Shown: one piece after another, positions 47,407 through 55,651 of the stretch | Layout: each line of letters opens with the position of its first letter | How positions within the stretch are numbered: the stretch's first letter is position 1 | Source: Bacteroidaceae bacterium | Lineage (GTDB): Bacteria; Bacteroidota; Bacteroidia; Bacteroidales; Bacteroidaceae | DNA: 64,000 bases | NCBI GenBank assembly: GCA_017560125.1 | Contig: JAFYOS010000016.1 | Location: forward strand, 20,571 to 84,570 | Reading direction: 5' to 3' | Notes under the pieces: generated by a model | What the model was told of the DNA's origin: nothing | The model's input: only the letters and a program-made list of their open reading frames with translations | Database searches by the model: none | Made by a program: the position numbers and the translations under genes

Positions 47407-48597
47407 ATGTACGGTAAATTTCAACAGCACTTACAAGCTGAACTGGCTGCTATAGAGGAAGCCGGTCTTTACAAAAAGGAGCGTAATATTGCGTCGCAGC
47501 AGTCGGCCGAGATTACACTCGAGGATGGTTCTAAGGCACTCAACTTCTGTGCAAACAACTATCTTGGTCTTTCAAATTCGCCTCGTTTGATTAAGGCGGC
47601 GCAGGACGCAATGGCTAGCCGTGGTTTCGGTATGTCGTCGGTTCGTTTCATCTGCGGTACTCAGGATTTGCACAAGCAGTTGGAGAAGGCTATTTCGGAC
47701 TTCTTCCACACAGAGGATACTATTCTTTATGCGGCATGTTTCGATGCTAACGGTGGCGTGTTCGAGCCTCTTCTCACAGCCGAGGATGCTATCATTTCCG
47801 ATGCGTTGAACCATGCTTCAATCATCGACGGTGTTCGTCTTTGCAAGGCTCAGCGTTACAGATATGCCAATGCCGACATGGCCGACCTTGAGCGTTGCTT
47901 GCAGGAGGCACAGGCTCAGCGTTTCCGCATCATCGTAACCGACGGTGTGTTCTCTATGGACGGTAACGTGGCTCCTATGGACAAGATTTGTGAGCTCGCC
48001 GAGAAGTACGAGGCACTTGTTATGGTTGACGAGAGCCACTCGGCTGGTGTGGTTGGTAAGACAGGTCACGGCGTTGCCGAGCAGTTCGATTGCTATGGCA
48101 AGATTGATATCTTCACTGGTACACTGGGCAAGGCGTTCGGTGGTGCAGTGGGTGGCTTTACAACCGGCCGCAAGGAGATTATCGACATGTTGCGCCAGCG
48201 CTCACGTCCCTACCTCTTCTCTAATTCAATTCCTCCTTCGGTGGTAGGTGCCTCTATTGAGGTGTTCAAGATGCTTGCCGAGAGCGACGAATTGCACACA
48301 AAGCAGCAGGACAATGTGACATACTTCCGCGAGAAGATGTTGGCAGCCGGTTTCGATATCAAGCCCACTCAGTCGGCTATTTGCGCGGTGATGTTGTACG
48401 ATGCTAAATTGTCACAGGTGTTTGCAGCCAAGATGGCCGAGGAAGGTATCTACGTTACAGGTTTCTACTATCCCGTTGTTCCCAAGGGCGAGGCTCGCAT
48501 CCGCGTACAGCTTTCTGCTGCTCACGAGAAGGAGCACCTCGACAAGGCTATCGCTGCCTTCATCAAGGTTGGTAAGGAACTTGGTGTCATCAAGTAG
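47407..48597 (+). CDS. kbl: Glycine C-acetyltransferase (2-amino-3-ketobutyrate CoA ligase)
   Basis: A 396-residue PLP enzyme that splits 2-amino-3-ketobutyrate with CoA into glycine and acetyl-CoA. The PLP-binding lysine is Lys242 in FTGTLGKAFGGAVGG; other family marks are NNYLGLSNSPRL, the SHNSW-like HASIIDG segment, and VDESHSAGVVG. The close relatives 8-amino-7-oxononanoate synthase and serine palmitoyltransferase share the fold, but the length, the GTLGKAFGG motif and the divergent tdh gene identify Kbl. Together the two enzymes convert threonine to glycine and acetyl-CoA. Confidence 0.95.
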   Translation: MYGKFQQHLQAELAAIEEAGLYKKERNIASQQSAEITLEDGSKALNFCANNYLGLSNSPRLIKAAQDAMASRGFGMSSVRFICGTQDLHKQLEKAISDFFHTEDTILYAACFDANGGVFEPLLTAEDAIISDALNHASIIDGVRLCKAQRYRYANADMADLERCLQEAQAQRFRIIVTDGVFSMDGNVAPMDKICELAEKYEALVMVDESHSAGVVGKTGHGVAEQFDCYGKIDIFTGTLGKAFGGAVGGFTTGRKEIIDMLRQRSRPYLFSNSIPPSVVGASIEVFKMLAESDELHTKQQDNVTYFREKMLAAGFDIKPTQSAICAVMLYDAKLSQVFAAKMAEEGIYVTGFYYPVVPKGEARIRVQLSAAHEKEHLDKAIAAFIKVGKELGVIK

Positions 48598-48638
48598 TCT
48601 TGCAATGAACGGCCTTTCGCGGGCCCGACATAATAGCA

Positions 48639-48676
48639 AAAAAATAGCTTCGACCATTGGTCGAAGCTATTTTTTG
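48639..48676. terminator. Bidirectional terminator between kbl and the kinase-like gene
   Basis: AAAAATAGCTTCGACC and GGTCGAAGCTATTTTT form a 16-bp perfect stem with an ATT loop and T-runs on both strands, between convergent stop codons. Confidence 0.92.
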
Positions 48677-48693
48677 TTGTGTATGGAGCGATG

Positions 48694-49782
48694 TTATTTT
48701 ACGAGCTCTTTTACAATCTTCTGCATTTCGGGATACTGCTCCTCCATGCTTGTGAGAAGCTTGTACTGTGCGGCTGTACGTACAAGGTTGTGCTTGGGGT
48801 AGCGTGTCTTGTAGTATGTGTCGCCGTCGATGTAGTCCATGAGGAAGCGGAGTACCTGCTCGTATGTGATGTAGAGCGCCGAGAATGCCAACCACTCCTT
48901 TTCGGTCTCTGTCATAGAAGCGCAACGCTCCGACAGATAGCCTGCTGTGTAGTGCTTGAATGTCTCGATGTTCATCGATACGCGGCTGAGGTCTTCGTCA
49001 TCCTCTGCTCCTGTGTTTGTGTATGAACGGATGGCGTCACCAAAGTCGTTGAGCGATGTGCTGCTCATTACGGTATCGAGGTCGATTACGCAAAGCACCT
49101 CGTCGTTTTGGTCGAAGAGGATGTTGCTCAGCTTGGTGTCGTTGTGTGTAACGCGCATGGGAAGGCGTCCGTCCTCTACCATTGCCCAGAAATCGAGCAT
49201 CTGCTGACGGCGCGACTCAATCCAGTCAATCTCGGTAGCGAGCTCAGCCTTGCGACCTGCCTTGTCGGCTGCAAGAGCCTCGTCCCACTGCTGGAAACGC
49301 CAGCGGATGTTGTGGAAGCCCTTGATAACCTCGGCCAGGGGCTCGGTGAAGTCGGCGAGCTGTGCCTGGAATTTACCGATACCTTTACCGCCCATGAAAG
49401 CGAGTCGGGGAGTGTCGGCTACGTTGTGTGTTATAGAGCCTTCGATGAATGTGCATACAGCCCAGTAGTTCTCGCCATCCTTGTAGTAAAGCTTGCCATC
49501 TTTTGCGGGTACCACTGTGAGTACTTCGCGCATGGGGTCGCCACCGGCTGCCGATACTTTGGCCTTGATGTGTGTTGTTACACGCTGAATGTTATCCATC
49601 ATGGCAGGAACATCGGGGAAAATCTGATGGTTCTTGCGCTGAAGAATGTAGTTGGGGGCATCGCCCTCTGTCTTTACGATGAATGTGTCGTTGATGAATC
49701 CGTCGCCCAATGCTTTGATTTCGGCGATGGTTCCTTCCAATGCAAATTTTTCGGCAATAGCCAACATCTTTGTATCTGCCAT
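48694..49782 (-). CDS. APH-fold sugar kinase, NahK-like
   Basis: The 362-residue product from the ATG at 49782 (MADTKMLAIAEKFAL) is a cytoplasmic kinase of the aminoglycoside phosphotransferase fold. It has the catalytic loop VTHNDTKLSNILFD and the metal motif CVIDLDTV. Length and motif fit N-acetylhexosamine 1-kinases (NahK), which phosphorylate GalNAc or GlcNAc at C1. An ATG at 49839 would add an unlikely leader. It lies 71 bases after a GH109-like gene and near a GH31 gene, enzymes that release GalNAc, so a role in using freed amino sugar is a reasonable inference. A homoserine or choline kinase-like role cannot be excluded. Confidence 0.75.
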   Translation of the reverse strand: MADTKMLAIAEKFALEGTIAEIKALGDGFINDTFIVKTEGDAPNYILQRKNHQIFPDVPAMMDNIQRVTTHIKAKVSAAGGDPMREVLTVVPAKDGKLYYKDGENYWAVCTFIEGSITHNVADTPRLAFMGGKGIGKFQAQLADFTEPLAEVIKGFHNIRWRFQQWDEALAADKAGRKAELATEIDWIESRRQQMLDFWAMVEDGRLPMRVTHNDTKLSNILFDQNDEVLCVIDLDTVMSSTSLNDFGDAIRSYTNTGAEDDEDLSRVSMNIETFKHYTAGYLSERCASMTETEKEWLAFSALYITYEQVLRFLMDYIDGDTYYKTRYPKHNLVRTAAQYKLLTSMEEQYPEMQKIVKELVK

Positions 49783-49853
49783 ATTATTGTTGTTTATTTT
49801 TTTATATATAAGGTATGCGGAAACGTGATGTCGCCGCATACCGTTCGTTTTTT

Positions 49854-51335
49854 TTAGTCTGCAAAGTAGAACTTGAGCTCCTTAACCTTGTTCCAGTCGC
49901 CACGTGTGAAATCGGGCACCTTAACGGGTTTGCTACCGTTCTCGATAGAGATTCTTGTGAGCTCGCCCATTGCGCTCCACTCTGCTGTGTCGTAAACGTC
50001 CATGTCGAGGGGAAGACCGTTGCGCAAGCAATATACAAGACGGTAGTCCATGATGAAGTCCATACCTCCGTGACCACCTACAGAAAGTGAGTACTGCTGC
50101 AAGGGCTGGCCGTTAACAAGCTGTTTCTGCACGGGGTGTTTGTACTTCTCGGTCATCTCGGCTACTACGCTTGCGGGTGCGAAGCTGTGGTGGTCGAGTG
50201 CCTCGATGTTGGGGGCACCTGTCTCCTCGGTTGCGATGCTCTTGAGCTGGTCGAGCTTGAATGTGTAACCTGCTGTGGGGTACTTGTTAGCAAAACCCTC
50301 TGTTCCTACCAACTGGTACATGCGGCTGTAGGGACGGGGAGTCATTACGTTGTGCTGCATGTCGATGGTGTAACCTTTTGCTGTGCGGATGAGAGTATTG
50401 ATCTGGTCGCCGTGCATACATGTGTCGGCCTTTTCACCCATCTGCTCGCGAACGATTTTTGTACCGTTAACAGACTTTGTTGACATTGCTACGAGGTAGT
50501 CGAGCTTGTCACCGCGGTGGATGTTCATTGCCTGACAGTTGGGACCAACGCCGTGTGTAGCATATACGTCGCCGTTGTTTGCTGCGTTGTACTCGAGGCG
50601 CCAGTTGTCAGCATAGTGCTTCCAGTAGGGCTCGAGGTTGTGGATGTAAGCACCCTCGGCGTGGATGATTTCACCGAATACGCCCTGCTGTGCCATGTTC
50701 AGAGTGGTGAGCTCGTAGTGGTCGTAGCAGCAGTTCTCGAGTATCATACAGTGTACCTGGTTGCGCTCAGCTGCATCAACGAGCTGCCAGCACTCCTCAA
50801 CGGTGTTTGCGCTGGGAACCTCGATGGCAACGTGCTTGCCATGCTCCATAGCATAGAGAGCTACGGGAACGTGCATCTGCCATGATGTAGCGATGTAAAC
50901 GAGGTCGATGTCGTCGCTCTCGCAAAGCTGTTTGTAACCTTCGTCGCCGCTATATACTTTAGCCTTGGGCATACCTGCTTTCTCGAGGAAGGCCTGGCAA
51001 CCCTCTGCTCTTTCGGCATATTTGTCGCAAAGACCGTTGATGGCAACGCCTTCGATGTGTGTGAAACGCTGAACAGCGCCGGGGCCACGCATACCCAATC
51101 CTACGAATCCTACGCGAACGGTCTCGAGGGGATTGGCGCGGAATTCGATCATGCTCTTCTGGCCGGGAGCGCGCTGGGGCTCGTCAAGGACGATTACGCC
51201 ATCTACAATCTTGTAGTCAACACTTGCTTTGAACTTGTTTGCCTGGCATGCGCTCTCCTGAGGACAACCGCAGCCTGTAAACATCAGGCACACAGCGAAT
51301 AACAATGCGCCTAAAATTGTTTTGGTTCTTCTCAT
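49854..51335 (-). CDS. GH109-like NAD-dependent glycosidase lipoprotein (Gfo/Idh/MocA fold)
   Basis: The 493-residue protein begins with a lipoprotein signal (lipobox MFTGC, Cys22), then a Rossmann domain with GFVGLGMRG (about 76-84) and the EVPSANTVEECWQLVDAAE helix. The C-terminal domain contains NAANNGDVYATHGVGPNCQ and VGGHGGMDFIMDYR, typical of GH109 enzymes. GH109 members remove alpha-GalNAc with a tightly bound NAD+ by an oxidation-elimination-reduction cycle; export with a cofactor is known for the family. The surface anchor fits action on host or dietary glycans outside the inner membrane. The exact linkage is not visible. Confidence 0.85.
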   Translation of the reverse strand: MRRTKTILGALLFAVCLMFTGCGCPQESACQANKFKASVDYKIVDGVIVLDEPQRAPGQKSMIEFRANPLETVRVGFVGLGMRGPGAVQRFTHIEGVAINGLCDKYAERAEGCQAFLEKAGMPKAKVYSGDEGYKQLCESDDIDLVYIATSWQMHVPVALYAMEHGKHVAIEVPSANTVEECWQLVDAAERNQVHCMILENCCYDHYELTTLNMAQQGVFGEIIHAEGAYIHNLEPYWKHYADNWRLEYNAANNGDVYATHGVGPNCQAMNIHRGDKLDYLVAMSTKSVNGTKIVREQMGEKADTCMHGDQINTLIRTAKGYTIDMQHNVMTPRPYSRMYQLVGTEGFANKYPTAGYTFKLDQLKSIATEETGAPNIEALDHHSFAPASVVAEMTEKYKHPVQKQLVNGQPLQQYSLSVGGHGGMDFIMDYRLVYCLRNGLPLDMDVYDTAEWSAMGELTRISIENGSKPVKVPDFTRGDWNKVKELKFYFAD

Positions 51336-51402
51336 GTTTTATTCTTTTAAGGTTGTTAATATGATATTTTCGTAATATTTTACAAAATTGTATATTATCT
51401 TG

Positions 51403-51410
51403 CAAAGATA
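51403..51410 (-). promoter_or_regulatory. Probable -7 element of the GH109-kinase unit
   Basis: TATCTTTG on the minus strand fits TAnnTTTG, 68 bases before the GH109-like start codon. The -33 region is not clear. Confidence 0.5.
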
Positions 51411-51544
51411 GTGAATTTTTGTAATTGCCGGCGATGTGTGGCGTGTTTTTCTTTACGATTTTAAGTATTATTTAGACATTCTTCCAAAAAGGGTGGTGCG
51501 GACATTTGTAGGCCGGCGTGGCGGTTTTCTCGTTTTATAGGGTG

Positions 51545-51580
51545 AAAAAACGAGGCAGCGCATTTGTGTGCGCTGCCTCG
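51545..51580 (-). terminator. Terminator of the GH31 gene
   Basis: CGAGGCAGCGCA and TGCGCTGCCTCG form a 12-bp perfect stem, followed on the minus strand by TTTTTT, 24 bases after the GH31 stop codon. Confidence 0.92.
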
Positions 51581-51603
51581 GGGCTGTTTATAGCTTGGGG
51601 CTG

Positions 51604-54600
51604 TTAGAATTTTTCGGTGTTCAGGAATTTGTCGGCTATAATTCCGTCTGTTGCCTTGAGCTCGAATTTTACGTTTCGCTTTGCCTTCATCACAATCTTG
51701 AACAGTGTGCCGCTGCCGTTTATTTTGGCCTTCTCGCCCAGGTTTACGAATGTGGGGTAGAGGGCTGTGGTGCCGTTGGTGTGCAAGCGGTTCTTGCTCA
51801 GATTCTCCATCTTTTCGATGCCCATGCCCTCCTGGGGGAACTGTATTTCGATGTATTCGTAATCGCTTGTGTTGTAGGGTAATGAGAAACTGAGTGCATT
51901 GACGCCGGTGAGGTTTTCGCCATTGACGCTTATCTCCACTGTTTCGCCGGCCTTGTAGCTCTTCTTGTCGGCTGCAAGAGTGATGCTGCCGCCAATCTTG
52001 CCGTCGTTGTATCCGTTGACACCGTCGTTGAGGCATGTTGCTACGGCCGAGATGTCGAACGCGTCGATGAGGCCGTTCTTGTTGATGTCGCCCTTGCTTA
52101 TGTACTCGAAGTCGGAGTCGCTCTTGCGCAGACCTGTGTAGTTCAGGTACGATGTAAGGTCGTTCTCGTCAATCTTCTTGTCGTTGTTGATGTCGCCGGG
52201 GATGTAGCTCTCTGTGCCGGGTGCCTTGAAGATGTACAATTCGCGGCCCGAGCCGTAGTCGCCGAGTGCCTTTGTAATGCTTATCTTAATGTAGCGTGCT
52301 GTGGGGCGTTCGGTGAATGTGAATACCTTCACTTCGGGGTTGCGCTTCCATGTGAATGCCACGGGGTTGCTCCAGTTGCTCTTGTCCTCGCTGTACGACA
52401 CAGCACCCTCGAGTATTGTACCGTTGCCGCTATCGAGGCGGGGCAGGTAGTGGAATTTGTCGAGTGTGTTCACGCTGTGGAGGTCGATAATCATGTCGAA
52501 GGGCACTGCCTTGGTGCTGTACTTGGTGTGCCATACGTTGCCCTCTTCGAAATCGAAGATGCGGTTGGTACCTTGTCCGCCCTGGTTCTCGGCAGTGGTT
52601 TCGGCTGTTACGCCTTTGAGCGCGAATTCAAGAGGGTTGCTCTTGGTTTTTGTCTTGACCTCGGTCCACTCCGATGCACCGCTCTTGTTCACGGCGCGCA
52701 CTTTGAATGTGTAGTCGGTGAGTGCCTGAAGATCCTCGAAGAGCAGTTTCTCCTCGGTGATAGTCGAGTAGAGCATGTCGCCAAACATGATTTCGTAGTA
52801 GTCGGCGTTTTCCACCTTCTCCCATGTGGGGGTGATGGTGTATGCCTCGCGGTTCTCCTCCTTGACGGTGGCTACGGGTGCAGCCAATGTGCCCTCTGTT
52901 CTGTGGAGCTTGTCGATGGGGTTGTACTCGTATCCCTTGATGGTGAGGGTGGTAGCCGATGCGGTGATGTCGCTCGATGCTATCTTTACCCATATCTGCG
53001 GGTTCTTCTTCAGTGAGAAGCCTTCGTATTCGCTGCCGGGGGTAGAGAAACGGTTGAGCTCGGGCGCTGCGTGGTAGAAGTAGCAGTTTTCGCCCTTCTC
53101 GAACTCCTCGAGTGTAGCTGCTTCTGCAAGCTTGATGTTCTTTTTGCCTACTTTGGCTGCGAGCTTCTTGGGCGCTTTGGTCGCGTTTATCTTGAAGATG
53201 GTCTTTTTCTCGTTTACAAAGCCGTCGAAATCGCCCTTGGTGGGGTGAACGGTGATTGTGACGTTCTGCTTCGCGTCGAGCGTCTGTTCGATGAGGGTTG
53301 TGGCGCAGCGGCCGTTGCGATACTGCTCGCTCTTGCCGTCGTCGTCGTACTCGGTGAACGATGTCTTTTCGCCGGGGTAGATTTCGTAAATACGTACCGA
53401 TTTATCAATCTCGGCTACGTTGTTGTGGGGCTCGTTCATGGGGATGATGGCGCCCTGCTTGATATATACGGGGAGCTTCCAGATGGAGGCGTCCACGTTG
53501 TTCAGGATGCGGCCGCCTTCGAATTTCTCGCCTGTGTAGTAGTCGATCCATGTGCCTTTGGGAAGGTAGATGCCGTTGCGTACATCGTTGCCGAATTTGT
53601 CCATTGCTGTGGGCTGGTAGATGGGCGCTACAAGCATGTAGGGGCCGTACATGAACTGGTACTGTGTGGATGTGCCCAGTGTGTAGGGGTTCTGCTCCTC
53701 GAGGAACATGGCGCGCATCATGGGCTTGCCGTCTATTGCCTCGTGTGCGATGCTGTAGGCATAGGGCATTATCTCCGATTTAATCTTCAGGTAGGTTCGG
53801 TTTATCGATGTGGCGGGCTCGCCGAGTGCCTGGGGATATTTTTCGTTGGCGCCCCAGCCGTCCATGTTGAGCTGCATGGGGGTGAAGGTCTTCCACTGGA
53901 AATCGCGGATGTTTACCTGCATGTTCTTACCGCCGAAGATACCGTCCATGTCCGATGTGATGTTGGGCTGTCCCGAAAGGCCCGAGCCGATGTATGTGGG
54001 TATGTGGAAACGTATGTATTCCCACTCGCCGCCGCTCTGGTCGCCGGTCCATATGGTTGCGTAGCGCTGTGTGCCGGCCCAGCCGTCGAGCGAAATGATG
54101 AAGGGACGGCAGTCGTCGCCGTAGTAGGGCATGATGTGAGCAGCATCGGTTACGCCGTTAAGGCCGAATGAGTATCCGGCTCCTACCCATGCCACGTCGG
54201 TCTTCAGCACGCGTACTCCGGCGTCGCGTACTTCCTTGATGAGGTCGCGCTGCAATAGTGCGCTAACGCCCTCCTTGGGGTGAAGGTTCGACTCGGTCCA
54301 AAGACCAATCTCGACACCGTTCTTGCGAGCGTAGTCGCCGAATTCCTTAAGGTTCTGTATGTTGCCGTCGAGGGTAGAGGTCTGTCCGTAGCCCGCGCCG
54401 TAGCCGTCGTTGGGCAATATCCAGCCGAGGGGCATGTCGGCTGCACGGTAGCGGTCGATTACGGCGCGTGCCGAGAACTGGTAGTTGTTCTTCTCGCCGT
54501 TGAGCGACTCCTTGGTGCCGCCATTGTCATTCTGGCTTTCGCGGTAGCGCTTGCCGTCTTCGAAAAGCACACCGTTGCCGTCGCTGCTCTCTTTCCAGTA

Positions 54601-55461
54601 GTCGCGGTTGTAGGCGTTGAGGTGGCCTTCGTAGAAACCGAACTTGGGAAGCAGTACGGGGTTACCTGTCAGCTGGTAGAAATCGTTGAGCAGTGCTATG
54701 GGCTCCTCGTTCACCATGAAGAATACATCGAGGTAGTCGGTTTCGTGCATTAGGGTTACTTTGCCCTGCTCGGTTGCGCCGAAATCGTATTTTCCCTTCT
54801 TGAATGTGTGCCACATGAATCCGTAGCCTTCGGTTGACCAGTAGTTGGGGCTGGGCGATGCTACGCCGCCGTCGGTCCAGCTGTTCTGGTTTTCGATGGC
54901 TATTACCTTGCCCTTGTGCGAGAAGCGTCCGTTCTGCACGCCACCGCCGTAGAAGTATTCGTCGGGGTTGGCCTTCAGGGTGATGGTCACTTTGTTCTGC
55001 TTGAATTCGATAGGGGCAATCTCTTCGAATGCTATTTTGCCGTTTGCGAGGTTCTTGGCCTTCATCTGTCCGCTGTTCTTGTCGAAGGTGAGCTCCATGC
55101 TGGCTGTGGTGACGATGTAGCTGCTGCCGTTCTCTTTTATTTCGAGCTTGCTAACGGGTTTGCGAGGGTTGGTTACAAGGATTTTTGCATCGGGGGTTGC
55201 CTTGGGGTCGCGTATCATGCCTCCCGCATTGTCGCGGAAGATTCTGACGATGTTCTCGCCATAGAAATCGAGCGTGGTTCTTACGCCCGCCTTTGTCTTG
55301 AGCTCCACCGTTGTGGGATTGATTTTTCCCATGGCGGTGTAACCGGTCAATTTGTCGATGGTTGTCGTGGCTGATGTATGCAGGGGGGCTCCCAGTGCAA
55401 GGGATGCCGCGGCTGCTACCATGACAATCTTTTTGCCGTTGAATGAGAATCTTTTTTTCAT
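51604..55461 (-). CDS. Large GH31 glycosidase with FN3, F5/8C, dockerin and cohesin-like domains
   Basis: A 1285-residue exported enzyme with an N-terminal signal. The GH31 core covers about residues 40-720; the nucleophile is Asp422 (VLKTDVAWVG) and the acid/base Asp474 (IWTGDQSGG). After a beta-rich region come a FN3 domain (about 880-960), an F5/8C (CBM32-like) domain (about 970-1085), a dockerin-like pair of calcium loops (GDINNDKKIDENDL and GDINKNGLIDAFD, about 1089-1156), and a cohesin-like domain (1157-1285). GH31 enzymes cleave alpha-linked sugars; some bacterial members with this domain set are alpha-N-acetylgalactosaminidases. The neighbouring GH109 and NahK-like genes favour GalNAc, but that specificity is inferred. 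Confidence 0.88.
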   Translation of the reverse strand: MKKRFSFNGKKIVMVAAAASLALGAPLHTSATTTIDKLTGYTAMGKINPTTVELKTKAGVRTTLDFYGENIVRIFRDNAGGMIRDPKATPDAKILVTNPRKPVSKLEIKENGSSYIVTTASMELTFDKNSGQMKAKNLANGKIAFEEIAPIEFKQNKVTITLKANPDEYFYGGGVQNGRFSHKGKVIAIENQNSWTDGGVASPSPNYWSTEGYGFMWHTFKKGKYDFGATEQGKVTLMHETDYLDVFFMVNEEPIALLNDFYQLTGNPVLLPKFGFYEGHLNAYNRDYWKESSDGNGVLFEDGKRYRESQNDNGGTKESLNGEKNNYQFSARAVIDRYRAADMPLGWILPNDGYGAGYGQTSTLDGNIQNLKEFGDYARKNGVEIGLWTESNLHPKEGVSALLQRDLIKEVRDAGVRVLKTDVAWVGAGYSFGLNGVTDAAHIMPYYGDDCRPFIISLDGWAGTQRYATIWTGDQSGGEWEYIRFHIPTYIGSGLSGQPNITSDMDGIFGGKNMQVNIRDFQWKTFTPMQLNMDGWGANEKYPQALGEPATSINRTYLKIKSEIMPYAYSIAHEAIDGKPMMRAMFLEEQNPYTLGTSTQYQFMYGPYMLVAPIYQPTAMDKFGNDVRNGIYLPKGTWIDYYTGEKFEGGRILNNVDASIWKLPVYIKQGAIIPMNEPHNNVAEIDKSVRIYEIYPGEKTSFTEYDDDGKSEQYRNGRCATTLIEQTLDAKQNVTITVHPTKGDFDGFVNEKKTIFKINATKAPKKLAAKVGKKNIKLAEAATLEEFEKGENCYFYHAAPELNRFSTPGSEYEGFSLKKNPQIWVKIASSDITASATTLTIKGYEYNPIDKLHRTEGTLAAPVATVKEENREAYTITPTWEKVENADYYEIMFGDMLYSTITEEKLLFEDLQALTDYTFKVRAVNKSGASEWTEVKTKTKSNPLEFALKGVTAETTAENQGGQGTNRIFDFEEGNVWHTKYSTKAVPFDMIIDLHSVNTLDKFHYLPRLDSGNGTILEGAVSYSEDKSNWSNPVAFTWKRNPEVKVFTFTERPTARYIKISITKALGDYGSGRELYIFKAPGTESYIPGDINNDKKIDENDLTSYLNYTGLRKSDSDFEYISKGDINKNGLIDAFDISAVATCLNDGVNGYNDGKIGGSITLAADKKSYKAGETVEISVNGENLTGVNALSFSLPYNTSDYEYIEIQFPQEGMGIEKMENLSKNRLHTNGTTALYPTFVNLGEKAKINGSGTLFKIVMKAKRNVKFELKATDGIIADKFLNTEKF

Positions 55462-55509
55462 AATATATTGTTTTGTTTCTTATTTGGCGGTTTACCTCTA
55501 AGTAAAAAG

Positions 55510-55541
55510 CAAAAATAGATAATTTTTGTGAATATCTGAAA
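55510..55541 (-). promoter_or_regulatory. Promoter of the GH31 gene
   Basis: TATTTTTG (55510-55517) on the minus strand fits the -7 consensus, with TTTC 20 bases upstream as an imperfect -33 element. Confidence 0.5.
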
Positions 55542-55599
55542 TTTGAGTCGCTTATTTTGAACGGCCTATGAAATAACTTCTTAATATTTTTTTAATCTG

Positions 55600-55631
55600 T
55601 TTCGCAATATCGGTTGTTTGAACTATCTTCG
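55600..55631 (+). promoter_or_regulatory. Possible promoter of the mutS2 operon
   Basis: TTTC (55600-55603) and TATCTTCG (55624-55631) are 20 bases apart; each has one mismatch to the TTTG and TAnnTTTG consensus. The mutS2 start codon follows 21 bases later. Confidence 0.4.
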
Positions 55632-55651
55632 CGTAAGATTTTTTTATTTTT

